Assembly: GCF_006442795.2 (NCBI RefSeq)
Contig: NZ_CP083956.1
Coordinates: forward strand, 2,457,501 to 2,521,500
Direction of reading: 5' to 3'
DNA length: 64,000 bases
Source: Mesorhizobium sp. B1-1-8
GTDB taxonomy: Bacteria; Pseudomonadota; Alphaproteobacteria; Rhizobiales; Rhizobiaceae
The position numbers and the translations under genes are program-made. Shown here piece after piece: positions 17,198 to 24,930 of the stretch; the stretch's first letter is position 1, and each line of letters begins with the position of its first letter. The notes beneath the pieces were generated by a model, which worked only from the letters and a program-made list of their open reading frames with translations, was not told the origin of the DNA and ran no database searches.

Positions 17198-17226
17198 ATT
17201 ATTTCGATTGTCAATTGCACTGATTT
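17198..17226. promoter_or_regulatory. Candidate operator in the asnC-enuR divergent promoter
   Basis: ATTATTT (17198-17204) followed by CAATTGCACTGATTT (17212-17226). The same ATTATTT plus CAATTG-N3-TGATTT combination occurs before ehuA. Two ATTTCGAT copies (17201 and 17223) sit 22 bases apart, about two helical turns. A binding site for EnuR or the AsnC protein is inferred. Confidence 0.4.
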
Positions 17227-17242
17227 CGATCTCTAATAAGTC

Positions 17243-18628
17243 ATGACATTGTGGCAACCCGATCCCGCGCTCATTCGCCGGCCGGCTTATCTGTCGCTGG
17301 CCGACCAGTTCGCCCGCGCGATTCATGACGGGCGGCTCGCCAACGGCGCCCGGCTGCCGACGCATCGCCGCCTTGCCGACGATCTGAAACTTTCTGTGCA
17401 GACCGTCAGCCGCGCCTACGAGGAACTGATCCGCCGCGGCCTGATTTCCGGCGAAGTCGGCCGCGGCAGCTTTGTGCAGACGCAGCGCCGCGAGCCGGAG
17501 CCGCCCTATCTTCCGGAGCGGCTGGGTGAGGTCATCGACCTGTCCATCCTGAAGCCGGTCTGCGAGCCGATGCATCTGGAGAAGCTGAAGCAGGCGCTGG
17601 GCTGGCTGGCCGAGAACCTGCCGTCGAGTTCGGCGCTGTCGTTCCGGCCCAACATGGTGTTTCCGCGCCATCGCGCGGTGGCGGTCGAATGGCTGAAGCT
17701 CTGCGGCCTCGATGCCTCGCCGCAGAACGTCAACCTGACCAATGGCGCCACCGCCGGCATGACGGTGGCGCTGATGAGCGTGGCGCCGCCGGGCTCGACG
17801 GTAGCCACGGAAGCGATCGGCCACCACACGCTGATACCGCTCGCCCGCTATCTCGGCTTCAACCTCGAAGGCCTGCCGATCGACGAAAACGGCCTGATTC
17901 CCGAGGCGCTGGACGAGGCCTGCCGTCTCTCCGACATTCGCGCCGTGTTCGTGCAGCCCTCGGTGATCAACCCCACGGCGACGCTTATGGATGCCGCGCG
18001 GCGCGAGCAGATCGCGGCGGTGGCGCGCAAGCACGACATAGCCATCGTCGAGAACGATGTGCTGGGGCCGCTGGTCGAGGACCGGCCACCGGCGGTTGCC
18101 GCTTTCGCGCCCGAACGCACACTCTACGTCACCTCATTCACCAAGATCATCGTGCCCGGCCTGCGCATCGGCTATCTCGCGGTGCCGGACCGCTATGTCG
18201 CGGCGGTCGCCAACCGTCATCTCGTGTCGAACTGGATGGCGACGCCGATGGTGGCGGAGATCGCAACGCGCTGGGTGACCGACGGCACGGCGATAGAATT
18301 GGTGCGCTGGCAGCGCGCGGCGCTCAGACGACGCCAGGATATTGCGGCGGAAGTGCTGACGGGTGTCGACTACCGCGTCCATCGCGACGGGCTGCATCTG
18401 TGGCTTGAACTGCCCGCTGACCGCGCCGAGGAAAGCTTCGTCGCGCAGGCGCGTCTGCGCGGCGTGGCGATCGCGCCGGGGGCTTCCTTTCGCATCGCCG
18501 ACACGCCATGGCATCCTGCCGTGCGCATCTCGCTGGGTTCGACCACCGAGGGGGAACTGCGCGCCGGGTTGAGCGTTGTCGCCAAGCTCCTGCTTGGCGA
18601 TCCGGAACATCTCCTGCTCGCCATTTGA
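17243..18628 (+). CDS. enuR: MocR/GntR-type regulator of ectoine catabolism EnuR
   Basis: 461 residues. N-terminal GntR winged helix (about 15-80, RLPTHRRLADDLKLSVQTVSRAYEELIRRGLISGEVGRGSFV) fused to an aminotransferase class I-like domain. Asn243 (PSVINPTA), Asp272 (IVENDVLGP) and the PLP-binding Lys301 (TSFTKIIVPGLRIGY) are present, nearly the same position as the PLP Lys reported for EnuR of Ruegeria. EnuR is a PLP-dependent repressor relieved by ectoine intermediates (known). It precedes ehuABCD on the same strand. Confidence 0.9.
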   Translation: MTLWQPDPALIRRPAYLSLADQFARAIHDGRLANGARLPTHRRLADDLKLSVQTVSRAYEELIRRGLISGEVGRGSFVQTQRREPEPPYLPERLGEVIDLSILKPVCEPMHLEKLKQALGWLAENLPSSSALSFRPNMVFPRHRAVAVEWLKLCGLDASPQNVNLTNGATAGMTVALMSVAPPGSTVATEAIGHHTLIPLARYLGFNLEGLPIDENGLIPEALDEACRLSDIRAVFVQPSVINPTATLMDAARREQIAAVARKHDIAIVENDVLGPLVEDRPPAVAAFAPERTLYVTSFTKIIVPGLRIGYLAVPDRYVAAVANRHLVSNWMATPMVAEIATRWVTDGTAIELVRWQRAALRRRQDIAAEVLTGVDYRVHRDGLHLWLELPADRAEESFVAQARLRGVAIAPGASFRIADTPWHPAVRISLGSTTEGELRAGLSVVAKLLLGDPEHLLLAI

Positions 18629-18688
18629 TCCACAAAGGGGAGCGCAAATTGCCCTGAAATCGTGCGGTGCCGCAAATATTGTCATGAT

Positions 18689-18713
18689 ATTATTTTCCCA
18701 ATTGACATGATTT
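18689..18713. promoter_or_regulatory. Candidate operator/promoter region of ehuA
   Basis: ATTATTT (18689-18695), then CAATTGACATGATTT (18699-18713), matching the asnC-enuR site at 12 of 15 positions of the latter block. TGTCATGAT (18680-18688) lies one block upstream, and rc of TGTCATGA also overlaps the enuR start (17240-17247). The 135-base gap between enuR and ehuA therefore probably holds its own regulated promoter. Confidence 0.4.
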
Positions 18714-18764
18714 AGCGCGTTTCGCATCGTTAAAGGCACAGGCTTCTCAGAACGGGGAAACGGA

Positions 18765-19550
18765 TTGCCCGCACCCATCATCAAGGTCGATGCCATTTCG
18801 AAAAGTTTTGGCACCTTCAAGGTGCTGGACGGCCTGTCGATGCAGGTCATGCCGGGCGAGAAGCTGGCGCTGATCGGTCCCTCCGGCTCGGGCAAGACGA
18901 CGATCCTGCGCATCCTGATGACGCTGGAGAAGATCGACGCCGGCCACATCCAAATCGATGGCGAGCAGCTCTATCACATGGAGCGCAACGGCCTGCTGCT
19001 GCCGGCCGACGAGCGGCACCTCGCCAAGATGCGCCAGAAGATCGGCATGGTCTTCCAGCTCTTCAATCTGTTCCCGCACAAATGCGTCATGGATAATGTC
19101 ACGCTGGCGCCGATGCTGACCAAGGGCATGCCACGCGCCGCCGCCGAGAAGCGGGCGATGGAACTGCTCGACATGGTCGGCCTGGCCGACAAGGCGAAGG
19201 CAATGCCGGCGCAGCTTTCCGGCGGCCAGAAGCAGCGCGTGGCGATCGCTCGCGCGCTGGCGCTGTCGCCAAAGATTATGCTGTTCGACGAGGTCACCTC
19301 GGCGCTCGATCCGGAGCTGGTCGAGGAGGTGCTCAACGTCATGCGCAAGCTCGCCGCCGAGACCGACATGACGATGCTGCTCGTCACCCACGAGATGGGT
19401 TTTGCCCACGACTTCGCCGACCGGGTGCTGTTCTTCGACCGTGGCCGGATTGTCGAAGAGGGCAAGCCCGACGAGATTTTCCGCCATCCCAAACAGGAGC
19501 GCACGCAAGGTTTCCTGAAGAAGATCATCGCGGCCGGACATCGCGTCTGA
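18765..19550 (+). CDS. ehuA: Ectoine/hydroxyectoine ABC transporter ATP-binding protein EhuA
   Basis: 261 residues, polar amino-acid type ABC ATPase. Walker A GPSGSGKT at residues 38-45, Q-loop in [11 protein letters not shown], signature LSGGQKQR, Walker [14 protein letters not shown] and H-loop VTHEMGF. The start is TTG at 18765 preceded by GGGGA; no ATG lies in frame before the domain begins. With EhuB (binding protein) and EhuC/EhuD (permeases) it imports ectoine and hydroxyectoine. First gene of ehuABCD-eutABC-doeAB. Confidence 0.93.
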   Translation: MPAPIIKVDAISKSFGTFKVLDGLSMQVMPGEKLALIGPSGSGKTTILRILMTLEKIDAGHIQIDGEQLYHMERNGLLLPADERHLAKMRQKIGMVFQLFNLFPHKCVMDNVTLAPMLTKGMPRAAAEKRAMELLDMVGLADKAKAMPAQLSGGQKQRVAIARALALSPKIMLFDEVTSALDPELVEEVLNVMRKLAAETDMTMLLVTHEMGFAHDFADRVLFFDRGRIVEEGKPDEIFRHPKQERTQGFLKKIIAAGHRV

Positions 19551-19579
19551 CCGCTATGCAAAAGGCGATGAAGTCGTCC

Positions 19580-19603
19580 TTAGGGCGACAAAGTCGTCCC
19601 TAA
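19580..19603 (+). repeat. Intercistronic hairpin between ehuA and ehuB
   Basis: TTAGGGCGAC and GTCGTCCCTAA pair around AAA with one bulged base. AAGTCGTCC is repeated directly 20 bases apart (19571 and 19591). An A-run, not a T-run, follows on the coding strand, so it may stabilise or process mRNA ahead of the highly needed binding-protein gene. Confidence 0.35.
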
Positions 19604-19666
19604 AAAAGGCGGCGACGCCGTCCTGAGATCAACGCAAACCAAGAAGCAAACAAGGAGTTGGGAACA

Positions 19667-20518
19667 ATGAAGAAACTTGGCATTCTGGCCGGCGCCGCCG
19701 GCCTGGCGGTGAGCGCAATGCTGCTCGCCTCCGGTGCGCGTTCAGCAGACGACGCAAAGCTCGAGCAGCTCAAGCAGCAGGGCTTTGCCCGCGTCGCCAT
19801 CGCCAACGAGCCGCCCTATACGGCGGTCGCTGCCGACGGCAAGGTTTCGGGCGCCGCACCGGACGTGGCGCGCGAAATCTTCAAGCGCCTCGGCGTCAAC
19901 GATATCGTCGCCTCGATCTCCGAATATGGCGCCATGATCCCGGGCCTGCAGGCTGGCCGCTTCGACGTCGTCACCGCCGGGCTGTTCATGAAGCCGGAGC
20001 GCTGCGCGGCGGTCGCTTATTCCGAACCGGTGCTGTGCGACGCCGAGGCGATGCTGGTCAAGAAGGGCAATCCGAAAGGCTTCAAGAGCTATGCGGATAT
20101 CGCCAAGGATACTTCCGCCACCGTTGGCGCGCCGGGCGGCGGCACCGAGGAGAAGCTGGCGCTCAATGCCGGCGTGCCGCGCGATCGCGTCATCGTCGTG
20201 CCGGACGGCCAGAGCGGCCTCAAGATGGTGCAGGACGGTCGCATCGACGCCTATTCGCTGCCTGTCCTGTCGATCAACGACCTGATGAAGAAGGCCAACG
20301 ATCCGAACCTCGAAGTCATCGCGCCGGTGCAGGGCGCGCCGGTCTACTGCGACGGCGCCGCCTTCAAGAAGGGCGATGAGGCGCTGCGCGACGCTTATGA
20401 CGTCGAGCTTGCCAAGATGAAGAAGTCCGGCGAGTTCGCCAAGATCATCGAGCCCTACGGCTTCTCGGCCAAGGCGGCGATGTCGACGACGCGCGAGAAG
20501 CTCTGCGCGGCGAAATAG
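19667..20518 (+). CDS. ehuB: Ectoine/hydroxyectoine-binding periplasmic protein EhuB
   Basis: 283 residues from ATG 19667, with AAGGAG nine bases upstream (the TTG at 19658 is less likely). A Sec signal peptide MKKLGILAGAAGLAVSAMLL ends near ARSA at about residue 25. The rest is a family-3 solute-binding protein (FARVAIANEPPYTAVAADGKVSGAAPDVAREIFKRLG; EYGAMIPGLQAGRFDVVTAGLFM). It delivers ectoines to EhuCDA. A RIME-like palindrome directly follows, perhaps protecting the ehuAB part of the transcript. Confidence 0.93.
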   Translation: MKKLGILAGAAGLAVSAMLLASGARSADDAKLEQLKQQGFARVAIANEPPYTAVAADGKVSGAAPDVAREIFKRLGVNDIVASISEYGAMIPGLQAGRFDVVTAGLFMKPERCAAVAYSEPVLCDAEAMLVKKGNPKGFKSYADIAKDTSATVGAPGGGTEEKLALNAGVPRDRVIVVPDGQSGLKMVQDGRIDAYSLPVLSINDLMKKANDPNLEVIAPVQGAPVYCDGAAFKKGDEALRDAYDVELAKMKKSGEFAKIIEPYGFSAKAAMSTTREKLCAAK

Positions 20519-20525
20519 CTTTTTG

Positions 20526-20652
20526 CCTTCTCCCCGTTCACGGGGAGAAGGTGTCACGAAGTGACGGATGAGGGGCGGCGCCAGGTTCTGGCAAGTTCGC
20601 GCTGCCCCTCATCTGCCTCCGGCATCTTCTCCCCGTAAACGGGGAGAAGATG
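20526..20652. repeat. 127-bp RIME-like palindromic repeat in the ehuB-ehuC gap
   Basis: Several nested stems: CCTTCTCCCCGT/ACGGGGAGAAGG (20526-20551), GTCAC/GTGAC (20553-20565), GATGAGGGGC (20567-20576) with GCCCCTCATC (20604-20613), and CATCTTCTCCCCGT/ACGGGGAGAAGATG (20623-20652). The sequence is the well-known style of rhizobial intergenic mosaic elements. Its last arm contains an ATG (20650) in frame with ehuC. Confidence 0.8.
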
Positions 20653-20676
20653 GCTAACCGCAAACGTTGGAACCCA

Positions 20677-21336
20677 ATGATCCAGTGGTCCGGCTATATC
20701 GGCCTGATATTGCAGGGAGCGCTTGTCACCATCGAGCTGACGCTGATGGGATCGGTGCTGGCCCTGATCATGGCCTTTCTCGCCGGCATGGGACGGCTGT
20801 CGCGCTTCTTCATCATCCGCGCGCTCGCCACCGCCTATATCGAGTTCTTCCGCGGCACCTCCATCTTCGTGCAGCTGTTCTGGGCCTATTTCGTGCTGCC
20901 CTTCGCCGGCCTGTCGCTGACGCCCCTGCAGGCAGGCGTGCTGGCGCTGGGTCTTAACGTCGGCGCCTATGCTGCCGAAGTGGTGCGCGGCGCCATCCAG
21001 TCGGTCGGCCGCGAGCAGCACGAGGCCTGCACGGCGCTCAATCTCGGACGCTGGCAAGGCATGCGCCATGTCATCCTGCCGCAAGCGCTTTTGGTGATGC
21101 TGCCGACCTTCGGCAACAACGCTATCGAGCTGCTCAAGGCGACGTCGGTCGTGTCGCTGATCTCGCTCGCCGACCTCACCTTCCAGGCGCAGGTGGTGCG
21201 TTCGCAGACCGGCAGCACGCTGATGCCGTTCACCACCATCCTGGTCATCTATTTCGTGCTCGCGCTGATCATCTCATGGGGCGTGCGCTCGCTGGAGCGC
21301 CGCATGGCGCGCGGCCTCGACGGAGTGCGCGTCTGA
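20677..21336 (+). CDS. ehuC: Ectoine/hydroxyectoine ABC transporter permease EhuC
   Basis: 219 residues from ATG 20677 (MIQWSGYIGLILQGALVTIEL), which matches family N-termini. The in-frame ATG at 20650 is part of the repeat palindrome and would add nine residues. Polar amino-acid type permease with about five helices, HisM/GlnP motif IEFFRGTSIFVQLFWAYF, and the EAA loop EQHEACTALNLGRWQGMRHVILPQA (about 118-142) that docks EhuA. It pairs with EhuD. Confidence 0.9.
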   Translation: MIQWSGYIGLILQGALVTIELTLMGSVLALIMAFLAGMGRLSRFFIIRALATAYIEFFRGTSIFVQLFWAYFVLPFAGLSLTPLQAGVLALGLNVGAYAAEVVRGAIQSVGREQHEACTALNLGRWQGMRHVILPQALLVMLPTFGNNAIELLKATSVVSLISLADLTFQAQVVRSQTGSTLMPFTTILVIYFVLALIISWGVRSLERRMARGLDGVRV

Positions 21337-21353
21337 TGGATTGGGCATCGTAA
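21336..21353 (+). other. Five-codon reading frame linking ehuC and ehuD
   Basis: The ehuC stop overlaps an ATG (TGATG, 21334-21338). This opens a frame of five codons, MDWAS, that stops at TAA, which itself overlaps the ehuD ATG (TAATG, 21351-21355). The first ten bases ATGGATTGGG recur at the ehuD start, as if by a small duplication. It could pass terminating ribosomes on to ehuD. Confidence 0.35.
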
Positions 21354-22012
21354 TGGATTGGGACTGGGATTTTGTCCGGCAGATCCTGCCGACGCTGATC
21401 CAGGGGGTGAAGATCACCATCCTGGCGACGCTGCTCGGCTCGATCCTTGCAGGGATTGTCGGCCTGGCCATTGCCCTGGCGCGCCGCTCGCCGAACAGGG
21501 CGGTGTCGCGCAGCGTCGGCTGGGTGGCCGAATTCATCCGCGGCACGCCGCTGCTGGTGCAGCTATACTTCATCTTCTACGTGCTGCCCGATTTCGGCAT
21601 CCTGCTGCCGCCGCTCGTGGCCGGGGTCATCGGCCTCGGCCTGCATTATGGCACCTATACTGCGGAGGTCTATCGCGCCGGCATCGACAATGTGCCGCGC
21701 GGCCAGTGGGAGGCCGCCAAGGCCTGCAATCTCAGTGCCCGCCAGACCTGGAGCCATATTATCATTCCGCAGGCGATCCCGCCGATGATCCCGGCTTTGG
21801 CCAATTACTTCATAGCCATGTTCAAGGAGACGCCGCTCTTGTCGGCGATCACCGTGCTGGAGCTGATGAACCAGGCCAAGAGCGTCGCCAACACCTACTA
21901 CCGCTATATCGAGCCGATGACGCTGGTCGGCGCCTTCTTCCTCGTCATCAGTCTGTTTTCAGTCGTGCTCCTGCGCTGGCTGGAGCACCGCTACGGCAGG
22001 ATCGAGAGATGA
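21353..22012 (+). CDS. ehuD: Ectoine/hydroxyectoine ABC transporter permease EhuD
   Basis: 219 residues from ATG 21353 (MDWDWDFVRQILPTLIQGVKITILATLLGS). Same fold as EhuC: five or so helices, AEFIRGTPLLVQLYFIFYVLPDFGI, and an EAA loop GQWEAAKACNLSARQTWSHIIIPQAIPPMIP. It completes the membrane channel of the Ehu importer. The stop overlaps the eutA ATG (ATGA, 22009-22012). Confidence 0.92.
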   Translation: MDWDWDFVRQILPTLIQGVKITILATLLGSILAGIVGLAIALARRSPNRAVSRSVGWVAEFIRGTPLLVQLYFIFYVLPDFGILLPPLVAGVIGLGLHYGTYTAEVYRAGIDNVPRGQWEAAKACNLSARQTWSHIIIPQAIPPMIPALANYFIAMFKETPLLSAITVLELMNQAKSVANTYYRYIEPMTLVGAFFLVISLFSVVLLRWLEHRYGRIER

Positions 22013-22794
22013 AAGTCATGAAACCGTTGCCCGAAATCCGGCTGGCGCCGAGTCGGCCCGCCCTCGACGCGCGTCCGCTCGAAAAACGCGTCGGCTTGAT
22101 CGCTCTAGCCACCGACCACACCAGCGAGGTCGACTTCCGCCGCATGGTGGCGAGCGAGCGGATCGGCATCTATGTCGCGCGTATCCCCTATGCCAATCCG
22201 ACGACACCGGAAAACCTGCGCAAGATGCAGCCGCAGCTTTCGGCGGGCGCTGCGCTCATTCTGCCGGACGAGCCGCTCGACGCCGTCTGCTACTCCTGCA
22301 CGTCGGCCTCGGTGGTGATCGGCGATGCGGAGATCGAAGCCGCGATCCAGGCAGCCAAGCCCGGCGTCGCCGTGGTCACGCCGCCCATGGCGGGCGTGCG
22401 CGGCCTGAACGCTTTCGGGGTGAAGCGGATCAGCATTCTCACCCCTTATACCGTCGAGACCAGCCGGCCGATGGCCGCCTATTTCGCCGCGCACGGCTTC
22501 GACATCGAGAGCTTCAGCTGCCTCGGCTTCGAGGACGATCGTGAGATGGCGCGGATCCCGCCGGCTTCCCTCGTCGAATTGGCGCGCCAGGCGATGGACC
22601 CGCAGGCGGAGGGACTGTTCGTGTCCTGCACGGCGCTGCGGGCGGCGCTAGCGGTTCCCGGCATGGAAGAGGCAATCGGCCGCCCGGTGGTGACCAGCAA
22701 CCAGGCCAGCGCCTGGAACTGCTTGCGGCTGTGTGGCGATGAGACGCCGCGCCCGGAATTCGGGCGGCTGATGACGATGGCTTTGGGACGGTAA
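22009..22794 (+). CDS. eutA: Ectoine utilization protein EutA
   Basis: 261 residues, Asp/Glu racemase superfamily (maleate isomerase/arylmalonate decarboxylase branch). The two catalytic Cys are Cys97 (VCYSCTSASVVIG) and Cys207 (LFVSCTALRA). EutA acts with EutB and EutC to turn 5-hydroxyectoine into ectoine (established for the cluster), with EutA thought to invert or isomerise the substrate. ATG 22009 overlaps the ehuD stop; an ATG at 22018 is an alternative. Confidence 0.9.
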   Translation: MKVMKPLPEIRLAPSRPALDARPLEKRVGLIALATDHTSEVDFRRMVASERIGIYVARIPYANPTTPENLRKMQPQLSAGAALILPDEPLDAVCYSCTSASVVIGDAEIEAAIQAAKPGVAVVTPPMAGVRGLNAFGVKRISILTPYTVETSRPMAAYFAAHGFDIESFSCLGFEDDREMARIPPASLVELARQAMDPQAEGLFVSCTALRAALAVPGMEEAIGRPVVTSNQASAWNCLRLCGDETPRPEFGRLMTMALGR

Positions 22795-22798
22795 GACT

Positions 22799-23806
22799 AT
22801 GTCCCGCTCGATGACACGCGCCGTCGCCCTTCGCGACATCCGCACAGCCCGTGAGCGTATCGCCAGCAAGATCGAGAGGACGCCGACCGTCTTGTCCGAG
22901 ACTCTATCGGAGCGGCTTGGCTTCCCCGTCCATCTCAAGCTCGAACATCGCCAGACCACCGGCAGCTTCAAACTGCGCGGCGCTTCGAATGCCATTGCCT
23001 CGCTGGGCGCTGAGGAAAAGGCCCGCGGCGTGGTCGCCGCCTCGACGGGCAACCATGGCCGCGCGCTCGCATATGCAGCGAAACTCGAAGGCATGCGCGC
23101 GGTGATCTGCATGTCGAGGCTGGTGCCCGAAAACAAACTCGACGCCATCCGCCGCCTTGGCGCGGACATCCGCATCGTCGGCGACAGCCAGGACGACGCC
23201 CAGCAGGAGGTCGAGCGGCTGGTGGCGGAGGAGGGGCTCATCATGCTGCCGCCTTTCGACCATCCGGCCATCGTCGCCGGCCAGGGCACGCTCGGACTGG
23301 AGATGATCGAGCAGGTTCCCGACGCCGCGCTGGTGCTGGTGCAGCTGTCCGGCGGCGGGTTGGCCTCGGGTGTCGCGGCGGCCGTCAAAGGCATCAGCCC
23401 AGGAACAAAAATCGTCGGCGTGTCGATGGCGCGCGGTGCTGCGATGAAGGCCAGCCTCGATGCTGGCCGACCGATGCTGGTCGAGGAGTTGCCGACGCTG
23501 GCCGATTCGCTCGGCGGCGGCATCGGCCTCGACAACCAGCTGACCTTCGCCATGTGCAGCGACCTGCTCGACGATGTCGTCCTGCTCTCCGAGGAGGAGA
23601 TCGCCGCCGGCATCCGCCACGCCTATGAGCAGGAGCGCGAGATCGTCGAGGGCGCCGGCGGGGTCGGCATAGCGGCGCTGCTTGCAGGCAAGGTCCGGGC
23701 GAATGGACCGGTGGTGGTTCTGCTATCCGGTCGCAACATCGACATGGGACTGCACCGCAAGATCGTTTGTGGAGAGACCCCCTCATTCGCGGAGCGCGCA
23801 GCATGA
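22799..23806 (+). CDS. eutB: Hydroxyectoine utilization dehydratase EutB
   Basis: 335 residues, threonine dehydratase-like PLP enzyme (fold type II). The PLP Lys is K58 in TTGSFKLRGASNA, followed by the ASTGNHGRALAYAA substrate loop and a glycine loop SGGGLASG for the phosphate. It would eliminate water from the hydroxylated substrate. No C-terminal ACT regulatory domain is present. It lies four bases after eutA, and its stop overlaps the eutC ATG. Confidence 0.9.
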   Translation: MSRSMTRAVALRDIRTARERIASKIERTPTVLSETLSERLGFPVHLKLEHRQTTGSFKLRGASNAIASLGAEEKARGVVAASTGNHGRALAYAAKLEGMRAVICMSRLVPENKLDAIRRLGADIRIVGDSQDDAQQEVERLVAEEGLIMLPPFDHPAIVAGQGTLGLEMIEQVPDAALVLVQLSGGGLASGVAAAVKGISPGTKIVGVSMARGAAMKASLDAGRPMLVEELPTLADSLGGGIGLDNQLTFAMCSDLLDDVVLLSEEEIAAGIRHAYEQEREIVEGAGGVGIAALLAGKVRANGPVVVLLSGRNIDMGLHRKIVCGETPSFAERAA

Positions 23807-24795
23807 GCAGCATGACCATCCTCACCGAAGCGGAACTGCGTGAAATCGTGACGCTCGATCTCGATGCCGTCGCCTGCGTCGAAAACGCTTTTCGCGCGCT
23901 GGCGACCTTGCCGGTGGCGATGCCGCCGATCCTGCGGCTCGACATTCCCGAGCATCGCGGCGAGGTCGACGTGAAGTCCGCCTATGTGCCCGGTATAGAC
24001 GGCTTCGCCGTCAAGATAAGCTCCGGTTTTTTCGACAATCCGAAGCTCGGCCTGCCCAGCGGCGGCGGCATGATGGTTCTGCTCTCGGCAAAGACCGGAC
24101 TGGTCGAGGCGCTGCTGCTCGACAATGGCTATCTGACCGATGTCCGCACCGCCGCCGCTGGCGCGGTCGCGGCGAAGCATCTGTCGCGGGAAGATTCCGC
24201 CGTCGCCGCGATCTTCGGCGCCGGTGTTCAAGCCGGACTGCAGCTCGAAGCGCTACGCCTGGTGCGGCCGATCGAGGAAGCCCGCATCTGGGCGCGCGAC
24301 CCAGCCAAGGCCGGGGCGGCGGCCGCCCGCCTGCGCGAGAAACTGGGCATCATCGTGCGCGCCGAGCCTGACGCGGCAAAGGCGGCTGCCGGCGCCGATA
24401 TAATCGTCACCACGACCCCCTCGACCGAGCCGCTGATCAAGGCCGGCTTCGTCTCGGCCGGCCAGCATATCACCGCCATGGGCTCGGATGCCGAGCACAA
24501 GAACGAGATCGCGCCGGCGATCCTGCGCATGGCAGATCTCTATGTCGCCGACAGCGCGAGGCAGACGCGGCGGCTCGGCGAACTTCACCATGCCATCGCG
24601 ACGGGCGTGATGCCGGCGGACGCCGAGGTGACCGAGCTCGGCCAGATCATCGCCGGCACAAAACACGGCCGGCGCTCGGCCAGCGACATCACCATTGCCG
24701 ATCTCACCGGCACCGGCGTCCAGGACACGGCAATCGCCACGCTCGCCCGCGACCGCGCGCTGGCCGCGAGAACCGGAACCGCTTTCGACAGCTGA
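23803..24795 (+). CDS. eutC: Ectoine utilization protein EutC (ornithine cyclodeaminase family)
   Basis: 330 residues from ATG 23803 (GGAG, eight bases before). Ornithine cyclodeaminase/mu-crystallin fold: substrate domain VKISSGFFDNPKLGLPSGGGMMVLLSAKTG, DVRTAAAGAVAAKHLS, then NAD-binding IFGAGVQAGLQLEAL. Likely the reductase of the EutABC route from hydroxyectoine to ectoine. A 135-base gap with two hairpins separates it from doeA. Confidence 0.9.
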   Translation: MSSMTILTEAELREIVTLDLDAVACVENAFRALATLPVAMPPILRLDIPEHRGEVDVKSAYVPGIDGFAVKISSGFFDNPKLGLPSGGGMMVLLSAKTGLVEALLLDNGYLTDVRTAAAGAVAAKHLSREDSAVAAIFGAGVQAGLQLEALRLVRPIEEARIWARDPAKAGAAAARLREKLGIIVRAEPDAAKAAAGADIIVTTTPSTEPLIKAGFVSAGQHITAMGSDAEHKNEIAPAILRMADLYVADSARQTRRLGELHHAIATGVMPADAEVTELGQIIAGTKHGRRSASDITIADLTGTGVQDTAIATLARDRALAARTGTAFDS

Positions 24796-24806
24796 TGCCG
24801 GCCAAA

Positions 24807-24852
24807 GCGTGATCCGGAAAAGTGGGACCCGGTTTTTCTGAAAAGATCACGC
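24807..24852. repeat. Rhizobial palindromic repeat (GCGTGATC type)
   Basis: GCGTGATC (24807-24814) and GATCACGC (24845-24852) are exact inverse complements enclosing GGAAAAGTGG and CCGGTTTTTC segments. The composition is like dispersed intergenic repeats seen in Mesorhizobium and Bradyrhizobium (remembered). It lies after eutC. Confidence 0.55.
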
Positions 24853-24871
24853 GCAAAGAGAAACAGACGAC

Positions 24872-24902
24872 GAGCCGGATTCAACAAAGTTGAAACCGGC
24901 TC
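24872..24902 (+). other. Strong hairpin before doeA
   Basis: GAGCCGGATTCAAC (24872-24885) pairs with GTTGAAACCGGCTC (24889-24902) around the loop AAA, 13 of 14 pairs. It ends 28 bases before the doeA ATG. No T-run follows, so it may be a processing or stability element, an attenuation stem, or an operator. Confidence 0.45.
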
Positions 24903-24930
24903 AGGCCCAACAAACGAGGACCCAAGAACT

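Noticed and set aside
19580..19603. Terminator after ehuA
   Set aside because: The hairpin is followed by A residues, not T, on the coding strand, and the operon continues into ehuB.
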